A stretch of 64,000 nt of DNA from Clostridium sp. (lineage in GTDB: Bacteria; Bacillota; Clostridia; Clostridiales; Clostridiaceae): contig JARLHR010000204.1 of NCBI GenBank assembly GCA_031292145.1, forward strand, positions 150,439 through 214,438. The letters are read 5' to 3'. The notes under the pieces are model-generated. The model did no database searches and was not told the origin of the DNA. It saw only the letters and a list, made by a program, of their open reading frames with translations. Position 1 is the first letter of the stretch. Each line of letters starts with the position of its first letter. The position numbers were made by a program, and so were the translations under genes. This document shows, piece by piece, positions 1 through 8,536 of the stretch.

Positions 1-153
1 TATGAGTAAGCGATTCACGCCAAATCATAGATTTGGGTTCTCTGCTTATCAACAGATTGCCCTAATAGGCTCACTATGATGGCAATCTCCTTCCTTGCCT
101 GATGAAAAATAATCATGGCATTTCGGACTTGTTATTTTCTTTCATGAGCTTAA
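1..153. repeat. Dispersed structured intergenic element, family 1 (cut by window edge)
   Basis: The right end reads GGACTTGTTATTTTCTTTCATG, the inverted-terminal sequence shared with copies near 7.2, 21.8, 38.0, 43.0, 49.3 and 50.0 kb. Internal parts (CCTTGCCTGATGAAAAAT, and paired blocks CAGATTGCCCTAATAG and GATGGCAATCTCC) match the copy at 21.8 kb in reverse orientation. The left terminus lies outside the window or is lost. No reading frame is seen. Confidence 0.75.
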
Positions 154-265
154 ATCAATAATCTGCTATAAATTTAAAATTTCTTGGCAAGACTTTTATA
201 GTATTAGTTAATTTTAAAAAATATGGTAAAATATATTTGGTATTTAGTATACAGGAGGAACATAC

Positions 266-1117
266 ATGACAATAAAAAAACAAACATACAACATATCTAA
301 AATAGTATTAATATCTATATTTTTAAACTTAATACAAGTTATATTTATGGCACTATTTATATATTATAAATACAACAATCCTTATATGATTGAAGGAAAT
401 TTTATTATTAATGTTATAGCTATAAGTATAGGCATTAATAGCATTATTACCGGAATAATATTTTATAATCTTTTATTTAAAAAAGGCAGTAATAATTTAA
501 TAGATACCTTAAAGTATCTTGAGGCATTTAATAAAACCTTAAGAACTCAAAGACATGATTATTTAAATCATATTCAGGTTATTTACTCATTGATGGAACT
601 TGAGGAGTATGACGAAGCAAGAAATTATATAGAGCCTGTTTATAAAGATATAGTAAGAGTTAGTAAGGCTTTGAAAACTTCAGAACCAGCAGTAAATGCA
701 CTACTTCAGGCCAAGTTACAAATGGCAGAAAAAAATGACATAGACATGGAATTAGAAATAAAAAGCGATTTAAAATATCTTAATATGGAACCATGGGAGT
801 TCTGCAGAGTCATAGGAAACATAATAGATAATGCCATATTTGCTTTAAAGCTGAAACCCGACAATAGATATATGCTCGTTGAATTCGCAGAAGATTTACA
901 AAATATTAAAATCAATATATCAAATAATGGTGATACTATATCTAAAGAAATTATGGACAACATCTTTAAAACGGGATTTACCACTAAGGGCAATAATGGC
1001 GATGGTATGGGGCTTGCTATAGTTAAAGAAATTGTCGAGAATTTTTCTGGCACAGTAGCAGTTACATCAAATGATCAAAGAACATCCTTTGAAATAGTTA
1101 TACCCAAAAAGCTCTAG
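266..1117 (+). CDS. Membrane sensor histidine kinase (SpoOB/GHKL-type, LytTR partner)
   Basis: This is a sensor kinase that autophosphorylates and passes phosphate to a response regulator, probably the LytTR regulator at 3349-4092. Two hydrophobic segments (about residues 12-35 and 45-71) anchor a short N-terminal region. The phosphoacceptor box is RHDYLNHIQ with H97. The ATPase part has an N box (NIIDNAIFAL) and a G box (GDGMGLAIVKEI). The protein has 283 residues with almost no extracytoplasmic sensor, as in the family where RHDYxNH kinases pair with LytTR regulators. Start ATG 266 follows AGGAGG at 253-258. Oddly, the likely partner is separated from it by nfeD, floA and a small gene on the same strand. 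The TAG stop lies inside the terminus of a family-1 repeat. The ligand is unknown. Confidence 0.88.
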   Translation: MTIKKQTYNISKIVLISIFLNLIQVIFMALFIYYKYNNPYMIEGNFIINVIAISIGINSIITGIIFYNLLFKKGSNNLIDTLKYLEAFNKTLRTQRHDYLNHIQVIYSLMELEEYDEARNYIEPVYKDIVRVSKALKTSEPAVNALLQAKLQMAEKNDIDMELEIKSDLKYLNMEPWEFCRVIGNIIDNAIFALKLKPDNRYMLVEFAEDLQNIKINISNNGDTISKEIMDNIFKTGFTTKGNNGDGMGLAIVKEIVENFSGTVAVTSNDQRTSFEIVIPKKL

Positions 1118-1181
1118 GCATATGAAAGAAAATGGCAAGTCAGCATGTTACTTAATTTTACATCATCTTTCATATGCCTTA
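1115..1181. repeat. Short derivative of family-1 structured element
   Basis: The sequence begins TAGGCATATGAAAGAAAATGGCAAGTC and ends CTTTCATATGCCTTA, giving a perfect 12-bp inverted terminus (GGCATATGAAAG). It is an internally deleted version of the longer family-1 copies. The TAG of the terminus is the stop codon of the kinase gene. It could act as a transcription-terminating or RNA-stabilising hairpin. Confidence 0.65.
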
Positions 1182-1310
1182 AATGACATTTGAGATTTAA
1201 ATTTGTATAATTTAGAAGTTTTAAGTTACTAAGTTTTATTATCGGTATTATTATAGATATATAAGCAATATAAAAAATAATTCTTCATTTCTAACAGCTA
1301 AGAATTAATT

Positions 1311-1338
1311 GTTAACTGTTAACTCTTAACTGCTAACT
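1311..1338 (+). repeat. Four tandem 7-bp repeats upstream of nfeD
   Basis: Four consecutive heptamers GTTAACT, GTTAACT, CTTAACT and GCTAACT lie directly upstream of the nfeD ribosome site. They could be a repeat-number-variable spacer or a binding array. No function can be assigned from sequence alone. Confidence 0.6.
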
Positions 1339-1363
1339 GAATTAAGGAGGGAGGTACAAAAAA

Positions 1364-1861
1364 GTGAGTGTATTTTTACCAGATATAACAGTTCTAACAG
1401 TTTTACTTCTAATCATAGGCTTTGGGCTAGTGTTTTTAGAAATGCATATTCCTGGCTTCGGAATTCCTGGAGTTGCAGGGGCTATATGTTTAATACTAGC
1501 AGTGGTACTAACAGCTCAAAATTTTGCCCAGGCATTAGTTATGGCATTGGCAATTCTAGCTGTATTAGGAGTTATGCTAGCTGTAGTTCTAACGTTTTTT
1601 ACAAAAGGAAAATTATTCAAGCCATTAATACTGCCAGATGTACAAAAGAAAGAACATGGATATATTAGTTCTTCGGATTTAGATTATTTACTAGGAAAAA
1701 AAGGAATTGCAATTACGGATCTAAGGCCATCAGGTTCTGTAGATATAGATGGAGTTAAATTGGATGTAATTTCTGATGGAGAGTATATTTCCGTTGGCTC
1801 TAAAGTCGAGATATTTAAAGTTAGCGGAGTAAAGTTATTAGTAAAAAAAGTTAAAGTATAA
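1364..1861 (+). CDS. nfeD: NfeD family membrane protein (short form)
   Basis: NfeD proteins are membrane partners of flotillin/stomatin-type scaffold proteins. This 165-residue protein has hydrophobic helices (about residues 9-28, 33-52, 55-77) with the GFGxPGxxGxI signature (HIPGFGIPGVAGAI). A C-terminal beta-rich domain follows (about 100-165, GKKGIAITDLRPSGSVDIDG), which matches the OB-fold of the family. It lacks the N-terminal protease domain of long NfeD proteins. The GTG start at 1364 is set by the strong AGGGAGG site 1345-1353. It lies 76 bp upstream of floA, the usual gene pairing, and the two probably share a transcript. Confidence 0.88.
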   Translation: MSVFLPDITVLTVLLLIIGFGLVFLEMHIPGFGIPGVAGAICLILAVVLTAQNFAQALVMALAILAVLGVMLAVVLTFFTKGKLFKPLILPDVQKKEHGYISSSDLDYLLGKKGIAITDLRPSGSVDIDGVKLDVISDGEYISVGSKVEIFKVSGVKLLVKKVKV

Positions 1862-1937
1862 ATTAATATATAAGTTTTAATTTATACCCTACATTCATTG
1901 TCAATTAGAATATATAAATTTAAAGGAGAGATTATTA

Positions 1938-2921
1938 ATGATTAATTTACTGATAGTAGCTATAGCTGTAGTATGTTTAATAGCTGCATTTATAACATTT
2001 GTGCCACTAGGGTTATGGATATCATCTTTAGCAGCTAATGTTCAAGTAAGTATCTTCAATTTAATTGGTATGAGATTAAGAAGAGTTGTTCCTTCTAAAA
2101 TAGTAATTCCACTTATAAAATCAACAAAGGCTGGTATGGGACTTACTGTTAATCAATTAGAAGCTCACTATTTAGCTGGCGGTAATGTAGATAATGTAGT
2201 AAATGCATTGATTGCAGCTCATAGAGCGGACATAGACTTACAATTTGAAAAGGCAGCTGCTATTGATTTAGCAGGTAGAGATGTTTTGGAAGCAGTTAAA
2301 ATGAGTGTTAATCCAAGAGTAATTGAAACACCAAATGTTTCAGCAGTTGCAAAGAATGGCATAGAACTTCTAGTTAAAGCTAGAGTTACAGTTAGAGCTA
2401 ACCTTGAAAGGCTAGTCGGAGGAGCTGGAGAAGCAACTATTTTGGCAAGAGTTGGTGAAGGTATAGTAACTACAGTTGGTTCTTCTGATAGTCATAAGAT
2501 AGTATTAGAAAATCCAGATGCCATTTCAAAAACCGTATTAAATAAAGGATTAGACGCAGGTACAGCCTTCGAGATTCTATCTATTGATATAGCTGATGTA
2601 GATGTAGGAAGAAATATCGGAGCTCAACTTCAAACGCTTCAAGCAGAAGCAGATAAAAATATAGCTCAAGCTAAGGCTGAGGAAAGAAGAGCAATGGCTG
2701 TAGCTAAGGAACAAGAAATGAGAGCTGCTGTTGTTGAATCAGAAGCTGAAGTGCCAAAGGCAATGGCTTATGCACTTAGAGAAGGAAAGCTTGGAATAAT
2801 GGACTATTATGATATGCAAAATGTTATTGCAGATACAAGCATGAGAAGTTCAATTTCTAATGCTGGAAACAAAAATCAATCTGTACCAAGTGGAGATACA
2901 GAAAAAAGAAATAAAAAATAG
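1938..2921 (+). CDS. floA: Flotillin-like protein FloA
   Basis: FloA is an SPFH/band-7 scaffold that assembles functional membrane microdomains at the inner face of the membrane. The protein has 327 residues, close to the family length. It has a hydrophobic N-terminus (residues 2-35), the SPFH-like core, and a C-terminal helical part rich in AKAEERR and [18 protein letters not shown] repeats typical of flotillin coiled coils. Sequence blocks such as [22 protein letters not shown] and [11 protein letters not shown] are characteristic of the FloA family. ATG 1938 follows AAAGGAGAG. It follows nfeD in the same direction. The C-terminal tail is basic and hydrophilic. Identity is secure; a role here in organising the flanking sensor kinase is inference only. 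Confidence 0.94.
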   Translation: MINLLIVAIAVVCLIAAFITFVPLGLWISSLAANVQVSIFNLIGMRLRRVVPSKIVIPLIKSTKAGMGLTVNQLEAHYLAGGNVDNVVNALIAAHRADIDLQFEKAAAIDLAGRDVLEAVKMSVNPRVIETPNVSAVAKNGIELLVKARVTVRANLERLVGGAGEATILARVGEGIVTTVGSSDSHKIVLENPDAISKTVLNKGLDAGTAFEILSIDIADVDVGRNIGAQLQTLQAEADKNIAQAKAEERRAMAVAKEQEMRAAVVESEAEVPKAMAYALREGKLGIMDYYDMQNVIADTSMRSSISNAGNKNQSVPSGDTEKRNKK

Positions 2922-2942
2922 CCTCCTAGGAGAGTGAAAAAT

Positions 2943-3329
2943 ATGAAATATAATGATACTATTGATCTATTAAAGATTTTTGCAAATGCTATCTTTGATC
3001 CTACTTCTATAACAAATAATCTTAAAAAAAGTGCGACTTTAAAATATTCAAGAGCTCTTGGATCAGATAATAGTATAAATAATAATATTTATGCAGAATC
3101 TGAAAGCAGCAATGAAGGATATAGTAAAGGCGTTCCTTTAGAAGATAGTAGGTTTTATAATGATAATAATATTTGCTATGATAAAAAACAAGATACTTCT
3201 TCAACTCCACAAGGAGTTATAGATTCTATTACCCAGGAAATAACACCAGTTAGACTTCAACAAGCTATTATACTTTCAGAAATAGTTGGAAAACCAAGAA
3301 GTAAGACTAGAAAAAGAAGAAGATTTTAA
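2943..3329 (+). CDS. Small basic-tailed protein of unknown function
   Basis: I do not recognise this family. The 128-residue protein has no membrane segment. An N-terminal helical part (MKYNDTIDLLKIFANAIFD) is followed by a polar Asn/Ser-rich middle and a helix ITPVRLQQAIILSEIVG. It ends in a strongly basic tail KPRSKTRKRRRF. ATG 2943 was chosen because AGGAG at 2928-2932 is well spaced for it and overlaps the upstream GTG at 2934. It sits 21 bp after floA and 19 bp before the response regulator gene, so it is probably cotranscribed. The basic tail could contact nucleic acid or membrane lipid; that is a guess. Confidence 0.7.
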   Translation: MKYNDTIDLLKIFANAIFDPTSITNNLKKSATLKYSRALGSDNSINNNIYAESESSNEGYSKGVPLEDSRFYNDNNICYDKKQDTSSTPQGVIDSITQEITPVRLQQAIILSEIVGKPRSKTRKRRRF

Positions 3330-3348
3330 AAATTAGGAGAATTTTTCA

Positions 3349-4092
3349 ATGAATATAAAAGTGCTTATAGTTGATGATGAACAAGGAATGAGAACTATAA
3401 TAAAAAAAATATTAGATAAATCTGGTGGCTTTGAAGTTGTGGGCGATACAGATAATGGTGAGGAAGCTATAGGCATATTTAGGGAACACCGCCCTGAGGT
3501 GGTGTTCTTCGATATTGAAATGCCTGGAAGCAGCGGTATAGATTGCGCTAAAATATTAACAGATATAGATCCAAAGACTATTATTATTTTTGCAACAGCC
3601 CACCAGGAATATATGTCTGATGCATTTCAGTTATATGCTTTTGATTATTTAATTAAACCCTTCAAAATAGAAAGAGTAATGCAAACTTTAGATAGAATTA
3701 AAAAGCTAAATAAACCTACCTATGGAGATGGTATAGATAAAATAATAAAGCATGAAAAGGGTCTAGATAAGCTTATGATAAAAAATAAAGAAGGCATAAG
3801 CTTTGTGGATACAAAAGAAATCGTACTGGTACAAAGAGAAGAAAGTTCTACTGTTATATATACAAAAACAGACAGCTTCACCACTTCTATTTCTTTATCT
3901 GACATAGAGGAAAAACTAGATAACACTCAATTCTTTAGAAGCCACAAGTCATATATCATAAATCTATCATTAATTACAAAAATCTATCCTTATGGAAGAT
4001 GGACTTATGTGGTTAAACTTAAGAATACAGAAAAAGATGCCCTGCTTACCCATGAAAAGTATGAAGAAATAAAGAAACTCTTTAGTTTATAG
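3349..4092 (+). CDS. LytTR-family response regulator
   Basis: This is a DNA-binding response regulator. Residues 1-120 form a receiver domain: acidic pocket DDE, phosphoacceptor D in VVFFDIEMPG, T/A in FATAH and lysine in YLIKPF. Residues about 140-247 form a LytTR DNA-binding domain (LMIKNKEGISFVDTKEIVLVQREE, FFRSHKSYIINL). Length is typical for AgrA/LytR-type regulators. ATG 3349 follows AGGAGA. It is last in the nfeD-floA-unknown run, and the kinase at 266-1117 is the likely partner. LytTR proteins bind paired direct repeats; none was identified confidently here. The stop codon overlaps the terminus of a large inverted-repeat element. Confidence 0.92.
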   Translation: MNIKVLIVDDEQGMRTIIKKILDKSGGFEVVGDTDNGEEAIGIFREHRPEVVFFDIEMPGSSGIDCAKILTDIDPKTIIIFATAHQEYMSDAFQLYAFDYLIKPFKIERVMQTLDRIKKLNKPTYGDGIDKIIKHEKGLDKLMIKNKEGISFVDTKEIVLVQREESSTVIYTKTDSFTTSISLSDIEEKLDNTQFFRSHKSYIINLSLITKIYPYGRWTYVVKLKNTEKDALLTHEKYEEIKKLFSL

Positions 4093-4401
4093 ATAAACAA
4101 CATATATTTTAGACTTAGTCATAATTAACCGAAATGAGATACATGTTTATTCCGCAGGACTATAAAAATATCGCTGAAATCACTAAAAGTAAGGTTGCAC
4201 CCAATTTAGCTTGCTCCCACTTTTAGTGTGACGAGCAAAATTGGAACAACCTTACTTTAAGTGATTTTAACAGCTCATTTTCAAATGCCTGCTGCACAAA
4301 CATGTATCTCATTTCTTTGTTTAGCTATAACCTTAAGCATAACTATTCAATTATGTATTTTACCGGAAACAAGTCTAGTATAGAAAGTGTTTATCTATAA
4401 A
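4086..4401. repeat. Long imperfect inverted-repeat element, family 2 (copy A)
   Basis: The termini are TTTATAGATAAAC and GTTTATCTATAAA. Inside, two ~110-nt arms pair imperfectly: GAAATGAGATACATGTTT recurs as its complement AAACATGTATCTCATTTC, and AGTAAGGTTG as CAACCTTACT. The centre has ACTTGCTC-like sequence around CACTTTTAGTGTG. It resembles the element at 13592-13884 in ends, size and central GTTGTTCC-ATTT motif. No protein frame is present. The left end supplies the TAG stop of the response regulator gene. It may be a MITE-like element or a structured RNA. Confidence 0.75.
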
Positions 4402-4480
4402 TTAATTATAAAGATACACTCAAAAAATCGATTAAGCAAACTACAATTTTATTATAACAATTACATAAGGAGAGATTATT

Positions 4481-6145
4481 ATGTCTAACATAAATAATTT
4501 TAAGCATCAATTTAATAATAATTATATCGAAGAAAAGAACAATAGATTTGGACTCCCCTTAACCATTCTTGTTACAGTACTAGAATATCTCCTATTAAAC
4601 TATTTGCTGCTAATACCATTATCAGCAAGTTTTGTTGGAGTTTTTGTGGTTGCAATAATATTGCTAATGATAAATGCCTTTATTATTGGATTATTTACTC
4701 GTACTTTGCAAAAACAACTGCAAGTATTTGGTGGACTAAGTGTAATAACAATAGTCATTTTATTTGTTTTATGGTTTTTTACTACTTCCCCACTACTTAG
4801 GGCAGATAGTTATAGAAAATTAGCAGGAGATATTGAAACAAAAAATTTTTCTGATCAGGTATCACCTATTGATTTAAAGCAAGTGCCTATTGTTGATGCT
4901 TCTTATGCTCGTAATTTAGCGGATAAAAAATTAGGATCAATCACTGCTCTTGGCAGCCAAGTTCAGCTAGGATCTGTCACTGTTCAACAAGTAAAAGGAA
5001 AGTTATGCTACGTTATCCCACTTGAACATTCAGGTTTTTTTAAATGGTTGAGTAATAAAGAAGGCACCCCTGGATATATAGTTGTTAGTGCTACAGATCC
5101 CGATGATGTACAACTTGTAACTGAAATCAATGGTAACCCATTAAAAATTAAATATCAGCCAGAAGCTTACTTTGGAACAAATATTTTTAGATACGCCTAC
5201 TACAAGGATATGTTTAAAGGATTAACAGACTTTTCATTTGAAATAGATGATGAAGGAAATCCTTACTGGGTAGTTAGTGAATATGAAAAATCAGTTGGAT
5301 TTAATGGTGATAAAGTTACTGGTGCCTTAATTATAAATGCTCAAACTGGAGAAACTAGTAGGTATAACTTAGATGAAATACCTGTATGGGTCGATAGAAT
5401 AATGCCTCTGGATATAGTAAATACCAATATAAATAACTGGGGAAAATTAGTTCATGGTGTGCTCAACTTCTCAAATAAGGATAAATTGCAAACAACAGGT
5501 GAAACCTCCACAGTATACTATAATGATCAATGCTATTACTATAACGGAATAACTTCTGTTGGCGCAGATGAATCTACTGTTGGTTTTCTTCTTACTAATA
5601 CAAGGACAAATGAAACCACATTTTTTAAGGTAGCAGGTTCAACGGAAAGTGCAAGTATGCAAAGTGCTGAAGGTAAAGTCCAAAATATGGGCTACACAGC
5701 TTCTTCACCAATTCTTATTAATGTACAAGATACACCAACTTATTTCTTAACTCTTAAGGATAAAAAAGGTCTTGTTAAAATGTATGCTATGATAAGTGTT
5801 CAAAATTATAATATAGTTGGAATAGGAGAAACTTTAGAAGCAACTATGAGTAATTATATCGAAGCGCTATCTAATAAAAATACTGGTTCTTTAGATACAA
5901 CAGGCGTTCTTAAGGAAGGCCAAGGTACTATAGAAAGAATCGGCACTTTACAAACTGATAAAGATGTTTTGTTCTATATAATTACTAAAGAAAATCCAAC
6001 TACATTACTTATAGCTCCTGCGAATATATCTAAGGAACTCCCATTAACTAAAGAAGGTGATAAGTTTAGTTATAAGTATATTGAAATGAAGAACACTGAT
6101 ATCACATTAAAAGAATTTGATAATCTAAATATTGATATAAAATAA
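4481..6145 (+). CDS. Membrane-anchored protein with large outer domain, function unknown
   Basis: I do not recognise a named family. The 554-residue protein has a short cytoplasmic N-terminus and three hydrophobic helices (about 25-45, 50-75 and 82-102). A long soluble domain of about 440 residues follows, probably outside the cell. The soluble part is beta-rich with repeated themes (KGKLCYVIPLEHSGFFKW, NGDKVTGALIINAQTGE, TYFLTLKDKKGLVKMYAMI) and no cysteine pair or catalytic motif that I can see. ATG 4481 follows AAGGAGAG. A rho-independent terminator follows at 6161, so it looks monocistronic. An envelope role is inferred from topology only. Confidence 0.72.
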   Translation: MSNINNFKHQFNNNYIEEKNNRFGLPLTILVTVLEYLLLNYLLLIPLSASFVGVFVVAIILLMINAFIIGLFTRTLQKQLQVFGGLSVITIVILFVLWFFTTSPLLRADSYRKLAGDIETKNFSDQVSPIDLKQVPIVDASYARNLADKKLGSITALGSQVQLGSVTVQQVKGKLCYVIPLEHSGFFKWLSNKEGTPGYIVVSATDPDDVQLVTEINGNPLKIKYQPEAYFGTNIFRYAYYKDMFKGLTDFSFEIDDEGNPYWVVSEYEKSVGFNGDKVTGALIINAQTGETSRYNLDEIPVWVDRIMPLDIVNTNINNWGKLVHGVLNFSNKDKLQTTGETSTVYYNDQCYYYNGITSVGADESTVGFLLTNTRTNETTFFKVAGSTESASMQSAEGKVQNMGYTASSPILINVQDTPTYFLTLKDKKGLVKMYAMISVQNYNIVGIGETLEATMSNYIEALSNKNTGSLDTTGVLKEGQGTIERIGTLQTDKDVLFYIITKENPTTLLIAPANISKELPLTKEGDKFSYKYIEMKNTDITLKEFDNLNIDIK

Positions 6146-6160
6146 GCAGTAAAAATTTTA

Positions 6161-6187
6161 AGGAAGGCCATTTGGTCTTCCTTTTTG
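6161..6187 (+). terminator. Rho-independent terminator
   Basis: AGGAAGGCC-ATTT-GGTCTTCCT hairpin followed by TTTTTGC, 15 bp after the stop of the membrane-anchored gene. Confidence 0.85.
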
Positions 6188-6440
6188 CTTTTATTATTCC
6201 ATTCCATATTGTCCGAGCTTTTAATGATTATCCGAAGATTTCCTCGATAAATGTAGCTTTTCATCCGCCTTATATAACTTTTTCACCTCTATGTTAGTGT
6301 ATTTCTAGTTTTCTTTTTCCAAATCATCCATGTGACTTAGCATAAGATATTAACATTTATACATTTACTGAATATTATAATATGAAAATGTATGCTGTAG
6401 TAAGGTATATTGAGAAAATAACTCTTAGGAGATGTGATTT

Positions 6441-7004
6441 ATGTTACAGAAAAATTGCAATTATATCGTAAATAATAAAAATATTAAACCACAAGAAGCG
6501 GTTAATATTCCAATTTCTCTATTTGAATCAATACAAGGAAAATATTTTGTAGGTCAAACAGAAACTTTGTCTGTCGGTAATAATTTAAATGCCTGGGCTG
6601 GTTTAGTAAATCCAAGCAATTCAAATGTTAATTTATATGCAAATGTATTTACTATTTCAAATTTCTCTGATAATAATTTAACTGCTGAAATATGGCTCAA
6701 TACTAACAATCCCAAAAAATGGTGTGTATCCCACAAAACTTCTCCGACCAATACTGCTTTAAATCCACCTCCGAAAAACAAGGTAGATATTCGATTTGTA
6801 GAATCCACTCATGAACTTCCTCATGATGGAGTTAATGTATATAAAAGAATAGTACCACCTTATACAACATTAGTAGGTGAAGAAGATGGAAAATTTATAG
6901 AAGCTCCAGGTGGAAACTATGTCCTTATTATAAGATCATCAGTTTCCGAGCTTAGTAAGGTAATAGTTGCATTTGGCTGGTGGGAAAAATTAAGATGCCA
7001 CTAG
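6441..7004 (+). CDS. Conserved clostridial protein of unknown function (possibly DUF6143-like)
   Basis: This 187-residue soluble protein has no signal peptide or membrane segment. It is beta-rich (SVGNNLNAWAGLVNPSNSNVNL, NYVLIIRSSVSELSKVIVAFGWWEKL) and has a proline-rich loop NPPPKNK. From memory it resembles small Bacillus/Clostridium proteins grouped as DUF6143, but I could not confirm this. ATG 6441 follows AGGAGATG. No operon partner is close: the gene stands alone between a terminator and a family-1 repeat. Function is unknown. Confidence 0.65.
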   Translation: MLQKNCNYIVNNKNIKPQEAVNIPISLFESIQGKYFVGQTETLSVGNNLNAWAGLVNPSNSNVNLYANVFTISNFSDNNLTAEIWLNTNNPKKWCVSHKTSPTNTALNPPPKNKVDIRFVESTHELPHDGVNVYKRIVPPYTTLVGEEDGKFIEAPGGNYVLIIRSSVSELSKVIVAFGWWEKLRCH

Positions 7005-7178
7005 ATGTATGTCTAAACATCTAATGTTCTTACTCAAATCGTAGACTATATATTAACTGAAACTAGATATTATATCAAACCTCTCCTTAATACTATGACT
7101 GAATGGTGAAATCCTTTTAAAAGGAGAATTTAACCCCCAAAAAATAATAAATTAAAGGTCATCCTATAGAAATAAAAT

Positions 7179-7282
7179 GGGCACATTAGAAAAAAACAGC
7201 TATGCACCTATGAAAAGAGCAGCTATGCTGCAATACGGAACTTTTCTGGCAGATGAACTTGTTATTTTTTTGAATGTGCCTA
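7179..7282. repeat. Family-1 structured element (variant with GCAGCTATGCTGC hairpin)
   Basis: The ends are GGGCACATTAGAAAAAAA and TTGTTATTTTTTTGAATGTGCCTA. The middle carries AAAAGAGCAGCTATGCTGCAATACGG, whose reverse complement is found inside the copy at 21.8 kb. The rest of the 382-bp gap between 7004 and 7387 shows only AT-rich DNA and the promoter region of the binding-protein gene. Confidence 0.7.
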
Positions 7283-7386
7283 AATACTATTTCTTTTAAT
7301 TGCCTACTTAGGACGAATAAATTTTTAATCAAAAGATAACCTAATATTAAATATGATAATTCATCAAATATGTATGGAGGGTTAAA

Positions 7387-8430
7387 ATGAAGATATTAAA
7401 AAAGACATTATCCTTTGGCTTTATCTGTATATTATTATTACATAGTATTGATATTACTACATATGCTAGTCCAGATACTAATCCTCAAATTCCAGTTAAA
7501 GTAGCGGTATTCCTAAATGATTTTAATGATCAATTTATTTCTAATGTTAAGAAAAACTTAGAAGATATTCAAAAAGAAAATGAAAGTAAAGTTCAATTTA
7601 CTTTTTTTGATGCAAAAGGAAATCAAGTTATTCAAAATGAAAGTATTGATAAAGCACTAAATGATAACTTTAACCTTTTTGTGTTAAATCCAGTTACTAC
7701 GAAACTAGATGAGATTGAAAGCACTCTTAATAAAATAATACAAAAAAATATTCCATTAATTCTATACTACGCTAATACTCCATCTATAGTAAATTTTATT
7801 AAAGGTTACAATAGTGCTGTTATTATAGATACAGATGTTAATCAGTCTGGGATTCTAGAAGGTAAAATTCTTGCTGACGCATGGAATGCTAATAAGGAAT
7901 CTTTTGATAAAAATAAAGATGATATAATGCAATATATTATGTTAACTGGCCCAATAAATAGTCCAGAGACAATTGCAAGAATTAAATATTCCCTTCAAAC
8001 AATTAATGAAGCTGGAATAAAAACGCAGCAACTTTTATCAGTTCCTTGTAATTGGGAAGAAGAATGTGCTAAAACTGCAATAGAATCAAATCTCTTATCA
8101 TTTGGTGACAAAATTGAAGCTATTATCTCCAATAATGATGCTATGGCAATAGGTGCTATTAAGACCCTCCAAAAATATGGGTATAATAAAGATGATAAAT
8201 CAAAATATATTCCAGTTGTTGGGATCGATGGTTTGCCAGAAGCTGAGGAATTAATTAAACAAGGTATTATGACAGGTACCGTTGTGCAAGATCCACGTGC
8301 TCATGCAGACGCAATTTATACCATAGGAATGAATCTAGTTTCTGGGAATAATCCTCTCAATGGTACAAATTATAAATTTGATGAAACAGGAGTTACAATT
8401 AAACTACCTTATTATGAATATGTTAAATAA
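7387..8430 (+). CDS. Periplasmic-binding-protein-like sugar sensor, galactose-binding type
   Basis: This is a secreted substrate-binding protein of the galactose/ribose (Peripla_BP_4, MglB-like) fold. It has a signal peptide (residues 1-28, cleavage near YASP) and no lipobox. Family blocks visible are VKVAVFLNDFNDQFISNVKKNLEDIQ, AIISNNDAMAIGAIKTLQKYGY, IPVVGIDGLPEAEELIKQG and MTGTVVQDPRAHADAIYTIGMNL. It is a clear paralogue of the lipoprotein at 53809-54861. Neither copy has a permease or ATPase gene nearby. Orphan proteins of this class in clostridia often feed a sensor kinase or chemoreceptor; that is inference. ATG 7387 follows GGAGG. A strong terminator follows. Confidence 0.88.
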   Translation: MKILKKTLSFGFICILLLHSIDITTYASPDTNPQIPVKVAVFLNDFNDQFISNVKKNLEDIQKENESKVQFTFFDAKGNQVIQNESIDKALNDNFNLFVLNPVTTKLDEIESTLNKIIQKNIPLILYYANTPSIVNFIKGYNSAVIIDTDVNQSGILEGKILADAWNANKESFDKNKDDIMQYIMLTGPINSPETIARIKYSLQTINEAGIKTQQLLSVPCNWEEECAKTAIESNLLSFGDKIEAIISNNDAMAIGAIKTLQKYGYNKDDKSKYIPVVGIDGLPEAEELIKQGIMTGTVVQDPRAHADAIYTIGMNLVSGNNPLNGTNYKFDETGVTIKLPYYEYVK

Positions 8431-8441
8431 TCACAAAAAAT

Positions 8442-8478
8442 AATAATGGCTTAATCTTTAAAATTAAGCCATTATTTC
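8442..8478. terminator. Bidirectional terminator between convergent genes
   Basis: AATAATGGCTTAAT and ATTAAGCCATTATT form a 14-bp perfect stem with a short loop, flanked by A and T runs. It separates the binding-protein gene from the convergent P-type ATPase gene. Confidence 0.88.
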
Positions 8479-8536
8479 TTGCATATTAATATATTCTATA
8501 TTACGTTAATTGCTTCCGTTATTTGTTAAAGATCCC

